Shown: in pieces, positions 57,501 through 64,000 of the stretch | Layout: each line of letters begins with the position of its first letter | Numbering within the stretch: position 1 is the first letter of the stretch | Origin: Thermoanaerobaculia bacterium | GTDB lineage: Bacteria; Acidobacteriota; Thermoanaerobaculia; Multivoradales; JAHEKO01 | Length of the DNA: 64,000 nucleotides | NCBI GenBank assembly: GCA_945787635.1 | Contig: CALZIK010000113.1 | Coordinates: forward strand, 1-64,000 | Direction: 5' to 3' | The notes under the pieces: model-generated | Databases searched by the model: none | Seen by the model: the letters and a program-made list of their open reading frames with translations, nothing else | Told to the model about the DNA's origin: nothing | Made by a program: the position numbers and the translations under genes

Positions 57501-57740
57501 CTGACGACGATCGGTGGTTTGGTGCCGCTCACCGTCCAGGGCGCCTCGAGCATTGGCCTCAGCTATCGCAGCTTCGGGCTGACCCTCATCGGAGGCCTGA
57601 CCACCGCCACGCTTCTGACTCTGCTCGTGATTCCAGTCTTCTACACCCTGTTCGACGACGCTCGCAGAGTGACGGCGACGGCCTTGAAACGGGCGATGGG
57701 GCGGGACCAGGCCAAATCGATCGCTCCGGTCTCGAGCTAG
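54597..57740 (+). CDS. RND efflux permease, second of the operon
   Basis: 1047 residues, normal length. Starts LDRRITVVMILLTLVVLGTV and SIPLELFPSGFEGPMLEVQV. The TM4 motif is ISVGLLVDNSVVVGENIFRL with Asp-Asn. The C-terminal half has ILFIYLLMGFLFESFILPLS, LGAVGLILLVGVVVNNGIVL and VDYVTRLRHRGYERSEALLL. It follows the first permease by 24 bases. The two genes may form a hetero-trimeric pump sharing one adaptor, as MdtB and MdtC do, or two pumps in one unit. The product differs from the first permease across most of its length, so they are old paralogues. Confidence 0.93.
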   Translation: MNSSEEPSRDSSLPRFSLDRRITVVMILLTLVVLGTVATVSIPLELFPSGFEGPMLEVQVPWRDAPSQEVLEKVVLPLEEELSTIAGIDQLDTYARTGFGMATLRFKQGTDMDVAYREARDRVERARVRMPDDVQQVFIFKHDVSGIPIYFVGLAIDPAVIDVYNLVQDEVVLPLERLEGVASVEAFGLEEKEVLIELDRERTDASGLNIYELAQQLGGDNFTLSSGTVRQGGKKLLLRSVARYRSLEELENRQVGPQTRLKDIATVTYDLPDKKYRVRAMSRPAVAIAVNKEGDANALEVAQRVDAAVEEMRENPRLQLIEVATLFDQGEVIMESLGTLLSSGRIGGIIALLVLFFFLRRFRMTLIVTLSIPVSIVIALTAMYFAGESLNILTLLALMISVGLLVDNSVVVGENIFRLHREGLSRRRACIEGAGEIALAIVMATLTTIIVFLPVSLVEGMGQFFLLRLSIPISVALLGSLLVALIFIPLSVYLTLPKNGSEEEAPHPVFNWLKRAYDVSFGLLNRAYTGMLAVFLRRRLDLILVLVAVFAVSAGLVFKKVEFVEAQEEERGGFELQVTLPQNTTLQEAEEYFLAGEKVIEDLAEELDMDGWFIFHRQTFGSYQGWFRSPRTNDVSPREATKRVMDSLPEKAGVKVQTTEDNQADQLQNKNVYTVMIEGEESEILERVAEDLELVFTRVPGVLGTKKVADDSPSEMALVLDRERMQAQNINPMVVSAVVGYALRGQGLPRFHWGGKEIPVTVRFKEEDRDSLDELADFAVPTQDGAMVPLSSLSEPRYLSSATRIFRKNKRTSREITMELEEGKEDKTRETLAALVSAIDLPEGVTFGSNGGREGLSEDLQGMLFAGIVSILFIYLLMGFLFESFILPLSIILTIPLASLGVYWSHFLFGLNIDFLGAVGLILLVGVVVNNGIVLVDYVTRLRHRGYERSEALLLAAERRFRPIMMTALTTIGGLVPLTVQGASSIGLSYRSFGLTLIGGLTTATLLTLLVIPVFYTLFDDARRVTATALKRAMGRDQAKSIAPVSS

Positions 57741-57883
57741 GCGTCGCCCGATCTCTACTGCACGAGGACGCCGCCGGGCGCCTTGTCGGGTGCGTTGCAA
57801 GCTGCGCACGCGTCCGGTGAGACGGGATTGCGCTCCGTTCTATGCGATGCTTCGGGCGATCTACCGGAAGGAGGTTAGCGAAC

Positions 57884-58771
57884 ATGGATTGGAAGGATCG
57901 AGTGAAACAGGGCTGGACGATTCTCGACGTGCCGTTGGTCAAATTGGGCGATACCCAGGTGACCCTGGCGACACTCATCATGGCTTTGGTCATCGTGCTG
58001 GTGACGTTCTGGATCTCCGCGCTCTTGCGCAGGGCTCTTGCCAAGGCTTTTACGGGATGGGCGCCGGTGGACGAAGGCACCGTCGGAGTAGCTTCCCGGC
58101 TGGTTCACTATCTGATCGTGGTTGTCGGTGTGGGTATCGCCGTGCACAGCATGGGAATCAACCTGACCGCGCTGTTCGCCGCTGGCGCGCTATTCGCCGT
58201 GGGGATCGGGTTCGCGATGCAGAACCTGACCGCGAACTTCGTCTCGGGCTTCATCCTGCTGGCCGAGCGCGTGATCAAGCCGGGGGACGTCTTGGAGATC
58301 GAGGGGCAGATGGTGAAAGTCCGCGACATGGGGATTCGCGCGACCGTTGCGAGAACCCTAGACGACGAAGACATGATCATCCCAAACTCCCTGATCGTGC
58401 AGTCGAATGTCCGCAACTATACGTTTCGAGACTCGCTCTACCGGCTCAGGGTAATGGTCGGAGTCTCCTATGATTCTGACCTGAAGGCTGTGCGCCGCGT
58501 CCTCGAGACCACGGCGGCCGACGTGGAATGGCGATTGCGCGACAAGCAGCCGGTGATCCTGCTCGCGGATTTCGGAAGCTCGTCGGTGGACTACGAGGTG
58601 TCGGTCTGGATCCAGGACCCGTGGAACACCCGCAGAGCGAACTCGGCGCTGCGCGAAGCCATCTGGTGGGGCTTCAAGGACGCCGGGATCACGATCGCCT
58701 ACCCGCAGATCGACGTGCACCTCGACAAGCCGGTCATGAGCTCGCTCGAAGGGTTGCGCCGTGCCGTCTAG
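57884..58771 (+). CDS. MscS-family mechanosensitive channel
   Basis: 295 residues from ATG 57884, preceded by AAGGAGGTTAGCG; the longer frame to 57842 is not supported. Transmembrane helices at about residues 25-48 (LATLIMALVIVLVTFWISAL) and 72-95 (VHYLIVVVGVGIAVHSMG). The pore helix TM3 ALFAAGALFAVGIGFAMQNL, then the beta domain FILLAERVIKPGDVLEIEGQ, VKVRDMGIRATVARTLDDED and the IPNSLIVQSNVRNY stretch are typical of the small MscS type. It releases solutes under hypo-osmotic shock. In many bacteria such channels sit near CorA-type genes; here CorA follows after 24 bases. Confidence 0.92.
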   Translation: MDWKDRVKQGWTILDVPLVKLGDTQVTLATLIMALVIVLVTFWISALLRRALAKAFTGWAPVDEGTVGVASRLVHYLIVVVGVGIAVHSMGINLTALFAAGALFAVGIGFAMQNLTANFVSGFILLAERVIKPGDVLEIEGQMVKVRDMGIRATVARTLDDEDMIIPNSLIVQSNVRNYTFRDSLYRLRVMVGVSYDSDLKAVRRVLETTAADVEWRLRDKQPVILLADFGSSSVDYEVSVWIQDPWNTRRANSALREAIWWGFKDAGITIAYPQIDVHLDKPVMSSLEGLRRAV

Positions 58772-58795
58772 GCGGAATCGGCTATTCTTCGAAAG

Positions 58796-59875
58796 ATGAC
58801 CAGGAGACGGTCAAAAGAACGGCGTCGTAGGGGGCTTCCGGGTGCGCCGCCCGGTACTCTGGCGATCGATCCCGACGCGCCGAAGCCCGAGATTCGGGTG
58901 ATCGCCTTTGGTCCGGAGGCCTTCGTGGACGAGCCCGTCGCGCAGGCGGAGGACCTCGCGAGCTATCTCGAGGCGTGGCCGGTCACCTGGATCAACGTCG
59001 ATGGGCTCGGCGACGAGGCGACCTTGCGGGAGCTGGCCGGGGTCTTCGAGCTTCACCGCCTGGCGCTCGAGGACGTCGTGAGCCTCGGTCAGCGCGCCAA
59101 GGTCGAGCCCTACGAGAACTGCTTGTTCGTGGTCGTGCGGATGCCCACGCCGGAGCAAGATGAGGACACCGAGCAGGTGAGCCTGTTTTTCGGCAAGAAG
59201 TTCTTGCTCACCTTTCAAGAGCGCCGCGGGGATTGCTTCGACGGCGTGCGCGCGAGAATCCTGCAGGGTCGGCAGGTCATGCGAAGCTCGGGACCCGACT
59301 ACCTGGCCTACGCGCTGATCGACGCCGTCGTCGACGCGTACTTTCCGGAGCTCGAAAAGATCCGCGAGCAGCTCGACCAGCTCGACGACGAAGTGCTGGG
59401 CAACCCCCAGAAAAACACGGTCTCGAAGATCCACGAGATCAAGCACCACCTGCAGGCACTGCGACGCGCGATCGGACCCCATCGGGAGGCGATCAATTCC
59501 CTGCTTCGGGAATCGGCGGATTTCGTGACCGCCGAAACGTCGCTTCATCTCAGAGATTGCTACGACCACATGATCCGTTTGACCGAGCGCGTCGAGATCT
59601 ACCGCGAGCAGTGCGCCGATCTCATGAGCACCTATCTCACCGTCGTCTCCAACCGCATGAACGAGGTGATGAAGGTGCTGACCATCATCGCCACGATTTT
59701 TATTCCACTGGGCTTCATCGCCGGCCTCTACGGGATGAACTTCGATCCGGGAGTCTCGCGCCTGAACATGCCCGAGCTCGCCTGGGCCTGGGGCTATCCG
59801 TACGCTCTTGGCCTGATGGCCGCTCTCGCCGGCGGAATGCTGTGGTTCTTCAAGCGCAAGGGCTGGTTCGACTGA
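58796..59875 (+). CDS. corA: CorA-family magnesium/cobalt transporter
   Basis: 359 residues. A cytoplasmic alpha/beta domain (about 30-160) and long helices (YFPELEKIREQLDQLDDEVL, HHLQALRRAIGPHREAINSL). Two C-terminal membrane helices, the first ending with the selectivity motif YGMNF (about residues 314-318), and a short loop before the second (YALGLMAALAGGMLWFF) and a basic end KRKGWFD. The N-terminal 15 residues are very Arg/Lys rich (RRRSKERRRR). Homopentamer in the inner membrane importing Mg2+ or related divalent metals; metal choice is not readable. It is followed by the CHAD gene after 25 bases. Confidence 0.93.
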   Translation: MTRRRSKERRRRGLPGAPPGTLAIDPDAPKPEIRVIAFGPEAFVDEPVAQAEDLASYLEAWPVTWINVDGLGDEATLRELAGVFELHRLALEDVVSLGQRAKVEPYENCLFVVVRMPTPEQDEDTEQVSLFFGKKFLLTFQERRGDCFDGVRARILQGRQVMRSSGPDYLAYALIDAVVDAYFPELEKIREQLDQLDDEVLGNPQKNTVSKIHEIKHHLQALRRAIGPHREAINSLLRESADFVTAETSLHLRDCYDHMIRLTERVEIYREQCADLMSTYLTVVSNRMNEVMKVLTIIATIFIPLGFIAGLYGMNFDPGVSRLNMPELAWAWGYPYALGLMAALAGGMLWFFKRKGWFD

Positions 59876-59900
59876 TCCGGCGGCCCGGCCGACTCGACGC

Positions 59901-60881
59901 ATGACCTCGCCGGCAGGAGCGGACCCGTCGAGCTCGCGCTTGGGCCCGGGCTTGAGCGAATGGCGCTATCCGATCGACCGCTCGATGACTGCGACCGCGG
60001 CGATCGCGATCATTCTTCGTACCCTGCTCGAGGTCGTGGTCGGCAACCAAGACGGACTTGCGGCCCGACGCGGCGACGAGCCTCTCCACGACTATCGCGT
60101 CGCGGTCCGGCGCACGCGCTCGGCCCTGTCGCTCTACGCCGCCGCTTTGCCTCCGGCGATCGATAGGCGCGGACGGAGCCTGTTCAAGGATCTCGGGCGC
60201 CGGACCAACGCAGCCCGCGACCTCGACGTGCTTCTGCTCGCGCTTCCCGAGTACGTTGGAGAGCTGCCGGAGGTCGATCGTGCCGGCCTCGGCGCGCTCG
60301 AAGAGAGTCTCCATCGGAAAGTAGCCAGGGAATACGCTGCGCTGCGCCGCTGGCTAGAGGGCAAGACCTACGCGGCGAAGATCGCGGCTTGGCGAAGGAA
60401 CCTCGAGGCCCTGACACATGCCTCCGCAGGTGAGTCGATCACGGCGCTCTCGGCGGGAGCGATCGATCGTGCCTATGCCGCGGCGCTCGCCCAGATCGAC
60501 GTTGTGCGCCGGGAGAGCTCGGGAGCTTCGATTCACCGCCTGCGGATTCGGTTCAAGAAACTCCGCTACGCGCTCGAGTTCGCGCGCGCGCTGACGCCGG
60601 GAGGTGAAGCCGAGAGCTTCATCGTTTCGCTCAAGCTCCTCCAGGACGAGCTCGGAACAAACCAGGACCTCGCGATCCATCGCAAGTGGCTCGCCGAATC
60701 CGCGGCAGGCGGGGGCGCTTCGCCGGAGTCGGCGCGCACCGCAGAGGTACTGATCGAAGTCCTCGACCGGCGCAGGGCGCGGCTCCGGGAGTCGATTCTG
60801 GCCGATGTCTCCGCCTTCGGGAGCCGGGCGCGGCGCGATCTCGCCGCCGTGCTTACCGCGCTCCGCGGCGACAGTCGCTAA
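59901..60881 (+). CDS. CHAD domain protein
   Basis: 326 residues. The CHAD signatures are present twice, once per half of the helical bundle: LHDYRVAVRRTRSALSLYAA with RRTNAARDLDVLLLALPEYV, and IHRLRIRFKKLRYALEFARA with LKLLQDELGTNQDLAIHRKW. The conserved His and basic residues form the polyphosphate-binding surface known for CHAD proteins. No signal peptide and no CYTH domain. Its stop overlaps the stop of the convergent Ppx/GppA gene by 4 bases. A polyphosphate-linked role, perhaps scavenging or chelating together with metal homeostasis (CorA upstream), is a reasonable inference. Confidence 0.9.
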   Translation: MTSPAGADPSSSRLGPGLSEWRYPIDRSMTATAAIAIILRTLLEVVVGNQDGLAARRGDEPLHDYRVAVRRTRSALSLYAAALPPAIDRRGRSLFKDLGRRTNAARDLDVLLLALPEYVGELPEVDRAGLGALEESLHRKVAREYAALRRWLEGKTYAAKIAAWRRNLEALTHASAGESITALSAGAIDRAYAAALAQIDVVRRESSGASIHRLRIRFKKLRYALEFARALTPGGEAESFIVSLKLLQDELGTNQDLAIHRKWLAESAAGGGASPESARTAEVLIEVLDRRRARLRESILADVSAFGSRARRDLAAVLTALRGDSR

Positions 60882-62404
60882 CGGAGGACGGGCTCGCTGA
60901 CAACCGAGCTCAAGACCAGTTCTCGGCCGAAGGCCTGCTCGAAGAGCTCGGAGTGCTTTTCGGCTTCCCACAGCTCGAGGGTCGGTTGCTCGCGAGCCTC
61001 GACCGAGAGCCATACCCGGTCGGAGTCGGCCTCGACCTGGAAGTCGATGACCCGCGCCGAGCGCGCTCGCTCCAGGCTCTCGGCCAGACGCAGACAGGTC
61101 GTCAGTTGCAGCAGGCGAAGGGAGTCGTCCGGCGCCATCAGCACCTCGAATTCACCGAATCTCGGGTTGCCGCGACGGTGGAAGCGCACGAGCGCGCTGA
61201 TCAGAGCGAGCTCCCGGTGATCGAAGCCGTTGAGCGGCGAGATATTGACCAGATACGCGCCGTGTTTGTGATGGCGGTAGTAATCGAGGGTGGTGCCGAT
61301 ATCGTGAAGGGTCGCGGCGGCGTCGAGCAGCTCACGATCGACGGCGGTGAGTCCGTGAAGCGGCGCCAGCTCGTCGAAGAGGCGCCCGGCCAGGAACTTC
61401 ACGTGGTCGACGTGCTCGGCCGGAAGCGCGTAGCGATTGGCGCGGTTCTCGACGCTGAACCTGCGGACGTTGTCGAGCAGGTGCGGCTCGGGCAGGAAGT
61501 GGCGGTAGAAGGCGCCTTCGCGGACGCCGTGCCCCGAGATCACGATGTGATCGAGCCCCGAGCGGCGAACCAGCCATCGAAACTCCAGAGCTCCGGCGAC
61601 GATGATGTCTGCCCGATCCGGGTTGATCCCCGGCAGCTGCCGGCGAGTTGCGAGCGAGACCGCGAGCAGACGATCGGTGACCTCTTCGAGAGCTTCGCGC
61701 GACAGGCGATAGCCGTGGAGAAGCGGCAGCGGGTAGCCGCTCGCTTTCTGGACGATTCGGGTCAGATTGCGGATCGAGCCCCCGATCGCTACCAGGGGGA
61801 CCGAATCGTCGAAGGCCTCCACCACGCCGCCGAGCTCTCGGGCCACATGTTCTTCGAGGGAGTCGATCTCCGCACTGGTGGGCGGGTCGCTTGCGAGAAA
61901 TGTCTCGGTCAGCCGGACCGTTCCGAGGGGATAGGCCGCTCCGGACTCGTAGCGCCGGTCGACCATGCGCGAGAGCTGCGAGCTGCCACCGCCCAGGTCC
62001 ATGACCCAGGCGTCGTCGAAGTCGAAACCGTTCGCCACCGCCGCGACACCGAGCGCCGCCTCCTCTTCGCCGCTGATGACGTCGAGGCGGTAGCCGAGCC
62101 TCTCGACGCGGAGCATCAGCTCCTCGCCGTTTGAAGCCTCCCGGATGGCGCTGGTGCCCAGGATGGAAAGATCGTCGAGCTCCGCGGCGCGGGCGTAGTC
62201 GAAGAACAGCTCGAGAGCGGCGGAGGCCCGATCGATCGACGCCCGGCTCAACCCGCCTTGCTTCCACAGGCCCTCGCCGAGGCGAATCGGCTCGCGAATG
62301 CCGTCGGTGATCTGAAACCAGCGTCCGGGTTCGTAGGTGAAGACCACGAGGCGAGCCGTGTTGGAGCCCAGGTCGGCGATGCCGAGACGCATATCGACGT
62401 CCAT
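60878..62404 (-). CDS. Ppx/GppA-family exopolyphosphatase/pppGpp phosphatase with C-terminal HD-like domain
   Basis: 508 residues from ATG 62404; an ATG at 62392 is equally possible. Two actin-like phosphate loops: ADLGSNTARLVVF at the N-terminus and VMDLGGGSSQLSRMVD; the usual STE of the second loop is SSQ. The catalytic Glu region VISGEEEAALG is present. Residues about 310-500 form an HD-like helical domain (AAATLHDIGTTLDYYRHH, HRELALISALVRFHRRG) like that of E. coli Ppx/GppA. It should hydrolyse polyphosphate or pppGpp in the cytoplasm; which one is not decidable here. The convergent CHAD gene strengthens the polyphosphate reading. Confidence 0.88.
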   Translation of the reverse strand: MDVDMRLGIADLGSNTARLVVFTYEPGRWFQITDGIREPIRLGEGLWKQGGLSRASIDRASAALELFFDYARAAELDDLSILGTSAIREASNGEELMLRVERLGYRLDVISGEEEAALGVAAVANGFDFDDAWVMDLGGGSSQLSRMVDRRYESGAAYPLGTVRLTETFLASDPPTSAEIDSLEEHVARELGGVVEAFDDSVPLVAIGGSIRNLTRIVQKASGYPLPLLHGYRLSREALEEVTDRLLAVSLATRRQLPGINPDRADIIVAGALEFRWLVRRSGLDHIVISGHGVREGAFYRHFLPEPHLLDNVRRFSVENRANRYALPAEHVDHVKFLAGRLFDELAPLHGLTAVDRELLDAAATLHDIGTTLDYYRHHKHGAYLVNISPLNGFDHRELALISALVRFHRRGNPRFGEFEVLMAPDDSLRLLQLTTCLRLAESLERARSARVIDFQVEADSDRVWLSVEAREQPTLELWEAEKHSELFEQAFGRELVLSSVVSEPVLR

Positions 62405-62733
62405 ACTACCGAGAGCGATGCCCGGTGGCGCGCTACGACATTTCGGCCCTGTGCGAGCAGCGGGCCGGAATCTGCCCGCCCGCCACCCACACGGATGGCG
62501 CGGGAAGAACGGCGAATGCCGTAGATTGAGAGCGTCGTGCTCTCGCTACTCCTGTTGCGCAAGTGCTGCGCTTCACTGTGCGCATCCGATCGATCACCCG
62601 CGTGGGGTCGAGATGGAACGTATTTGAGGGAAACGAGTTATCGATTCGCGGAGGCGCAGGCGCACGACCGGCACTACGGTTGCTGTTCGAAACCTCGGGT
62701 CGGAACACACCGCCGACTCGGGAAGGACCGACG
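62405..62733. other. Divergent intergenic region, 329 bases
   Basis: Between the Ppx/GppA start and the Omp85-like start. I see no open frame with homology and no convincing tRNA. A 6-bp hairpin GAGAGC/GCTCTC with loop GTCGT lies at 62528-62544. It must hold promoters for both genes, but none is clear enough to place. Confidence 0.6.
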
Positions 62734-64000
62734 ATGAAACCGGACCAACATCCACAACGATCCTCGTGGCGTGAAGCTGCGCTCGCATTGGTCGCCTTGG
62801 TGGCGCTGGCAGTGAGCGCCGGCGCCGCGGCAGGCGACCCGCCGAGCTTCTTCATCGAAACGATCACCGTGGAAGCGCCTCGCCTGTCGCCCGAGATCGT
62901 GCTCTCCGAGTCTCTCTTGAGGCAAGGCAGGGAATACACCGAGAGCGACCTGCGCGAAGCGGTGCACCGGATCAATCGTCTGCCGTTCGTTCTGCTTGCG
63001 GAATTTTCGCTCCGCAAGGGCAGCGAACGAGGGCACTACGAGCTGATGATCAAGATCTACGAGGCCCGCCGCTGGTTTTTTCAGTTCGGCGGCGAATGGG
63101 AGCTGAATGACCCCATAGGCCTCGAGCTGATCGATCCTCGAGTAGACAACCTGCTCGGCGACCGGATCGGCGAGACCTCCGACGACGCATTCTCGATTGT
63201 CGGCCGGCGCTTCGCCGTCGGCAGGCGAGGACTCCTTTTTGCCAGCTTCGGCACCGAAGAGGGCGTCTTTGCCGTCGGCTACCAGCGCTACAACCTCTGG
63301 AACCGAAACGTCCTATTGAGTCTAACGATCGGCGGCGAAGACGAGATCGGCAACGTGCTCTTTGCCGGTAACACGTTGAGCGCGAGGGCTCAGCTCGGTG
63401 TTCCGATCAGAGGGAACCACGCACTACGGTTTCTGGCGCGGCGAGAGCGGCAAGATGAGAACTTCCTCTTCGGTGGCGGGATCGACCGGGAGGAAACCGA
63501 AGCCGAGATCGCCTGGGTCTTCAACTCGCTCGACGATCCGGTTTTTCCGCGCGAGGGATCGTTGTTCGAGGCGGGCGTCACCTGGTCGGACCTCAAAGAC
63601 GAGCGGATCTTCTTTGTCGTGGACGATTTCATCGACCGCGTCGATTTCTCGGAGCGAAGGCTGGGAACGATCGTCTCGGCCGGCCGGCACTGGCCCTTGG
63701 CCCGGCGGCAGAGCGCCTCGGCCAGTGTCCGGGGCTTCTACGGCGAGGGTCGCGAAGACAGCACGATCTGGGAGGCCGAGGCCAGCGTGGGTCACCAGGT
63801 CTTCCTGACGCAGCGATTGGAGCTCGACAACTGGCGAGAGTTGCGCTTGGAGACTCGACTTTCGGCTTTGCGCCAGAGTTTCTCCGACACCAGTGAGTTC
63901 CTCGGCCTGGGTGGAGTGACTCTGGATGGCTGGCAGGCCCGGACGGGGCTTGCCTACCGCAACGGTTGGGGGTTGTTCAGGTTCTTCGTCTCCTACACCG
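62734..64000 (+). CDS. Omp85-family protein with POTRA domain, 5' part
   Basis: The frame runs from ATG 62734 (GGGAAGGACC upstream) to the right edge, 422 codons without a stop, so it is incomplete. Signal peptide of about 32 residues (LALVALVALAVSAGAAAG). One POTRA-like domain at about residues 38-110: FFIETITVEAPRLSPEIVLS, LRQGREYTESDLREAVHRIN, FVLLAEFSLRKGS. A beta-barrel-like region follows, with ASFGTEEGVFAVGYQRYNLW, VFNSLDDPVFPREGSLFEAG (a surface-antigen / Omp85-type strand turn) and FLGLGGVTLDGWQARTGLAY. It resembles BamA/TamA/TpsB-type proteins but with only one POTRA visible, unlike BamA with five. Probably outer membrane assembly or secretion; the exact type needs the missing 3' part. 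Confidence 0.78.
   Translation, partial: MKPDQHPQRSSWREAALALVALVALAVSAGAAAGDPPSFFIETITVEAPRLSPEIVLSESLLRQGREYTESDLREAVHRINRLPFVLLAEFSLRKGSERGHYELMIKIYEARRWFFQFGGEWELNDPIGLELIDPRVDNLLGDRIGETSDDAFSIVGRRFAVGRRGLLFASFGTEEGVFAVGYQRYNLWNRNVLLSLTIGGEDEIGNVLFAGNTLSARAQLGVPIRGNHALRFLARRERQDENFLFGGGIDREETEAEIAWVFNSLDDPVFPREGSLFEAGVTWSDLKDERIFFVVDDFIDRVDFSERRLGTIVSAGRHWPLARRQSASASVRGFYGEGREDSTIWEAEASVGHQVFLTQRLELDNWRELRLETRLSALRQSFSDTSEFLGLGGVTLDGWQARTGLAYRNGWGLFRFFVSYT

Noticed and set aside
62640-62733. Possible tRNA T-loop (GTTCGAAAC) upstream of the Omp85-like gene
   Set aside because: No pairing T-stem, acceptor stem or anticodon arm could be built around it.

Overview
The window is GC-rich, tightly packed DNA from a Gram-negative-type bacterium. 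A TonB-dependent receptor, FadL-like barrels, an Omp85-type protein, an OprP-like porin, lipoproteins and RND efflux pumps all require an outer membrane. A PF07638-type ECF sigma factor joined to a Hanks kinase, a TolB-propeller amidohydrolase, FG-GAP secreted proteins and tandem COG1233 oxidoreductases would fit Acidobacteriota (for example a Thermoanaerobaculia-like lineage). That placement is inference from gene content only: no rRNA or tRNA gene was seen. Overlapping stops and starts mark several translationally coupled operons.

Layout. 1-2.8 kb: 3' end of a degenerate ABC1/UbiB-like kinase facing an operon of a cyclic-nucleotide-binding protein and two SRPBCC proteins. 2.9-6.3 kb: a threonine-dehydratase-like / ornithine-cyclodeaminase-like pair, a GYD protein and a saccharopine-dehydrogenase-like protein. 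6.4-13.2 kb: a secreted FG-GAP protein divergent from a TonB-dependent receptor. 13.3-21.3 kb: secreted amidohydrolase, agmatinase-like enzyme, second GYD protein, CBS protein, sulfatase-fold lipoprotein, beta-lactamase-fold hydrolase. 21.5-23.8 kb: a small exported operon with a duplicated unknown domain.

23.9-32.9 kb is the most unusual region. A minus-strand operon encodes, in order, a lipoprotein, a FadL-like barrel, a mini-barrel copied from its C-terminus, an inner-membrane TPR/STAND-type ATPase, and one polypeptide fusing a P-loop ATPase, a Ser/Thr kinase and an ECF sigma factor. A third related barrel is divergent. The set reads as a possible outer-membrane-to-promoter relay.

32.9-41.9 kb is a phosphate regulon: phoB-phoR, an OprP-like porin behind a good Pho box, and a converging pst operon (pstS, phoU fusion, pstC, pstA, two pstB) behind another Pho box. 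Two oddities stand out: PhoU is fused to a low-molecular-weight-phosphatase fold that has lost its catalytic residues, and the two PstB subunits carry complementary degenerate motifs, so only one composite ATP site would be canonical.

41.9-49.6 kb: an SRPBCC protein, a DUF1801 protein, a 3-hydroxyacyl-CoA dehydrogenase, then an operon of acyltransferase, GcvT-like protein and two PYROXD2/phytoene-desaturase-like oxidoreductases. 49.7-57.7 kb: RND efflux adaptor plus two RND permeases. 57.9-64 kb: MscS, CorA, a CHAD protein convergent with a Ppx/GppA phosphatase, and the 5' part of an Omp85/POTRA protein running off the window. Two families of short intergenic palindromes recur at gene 3' ends.
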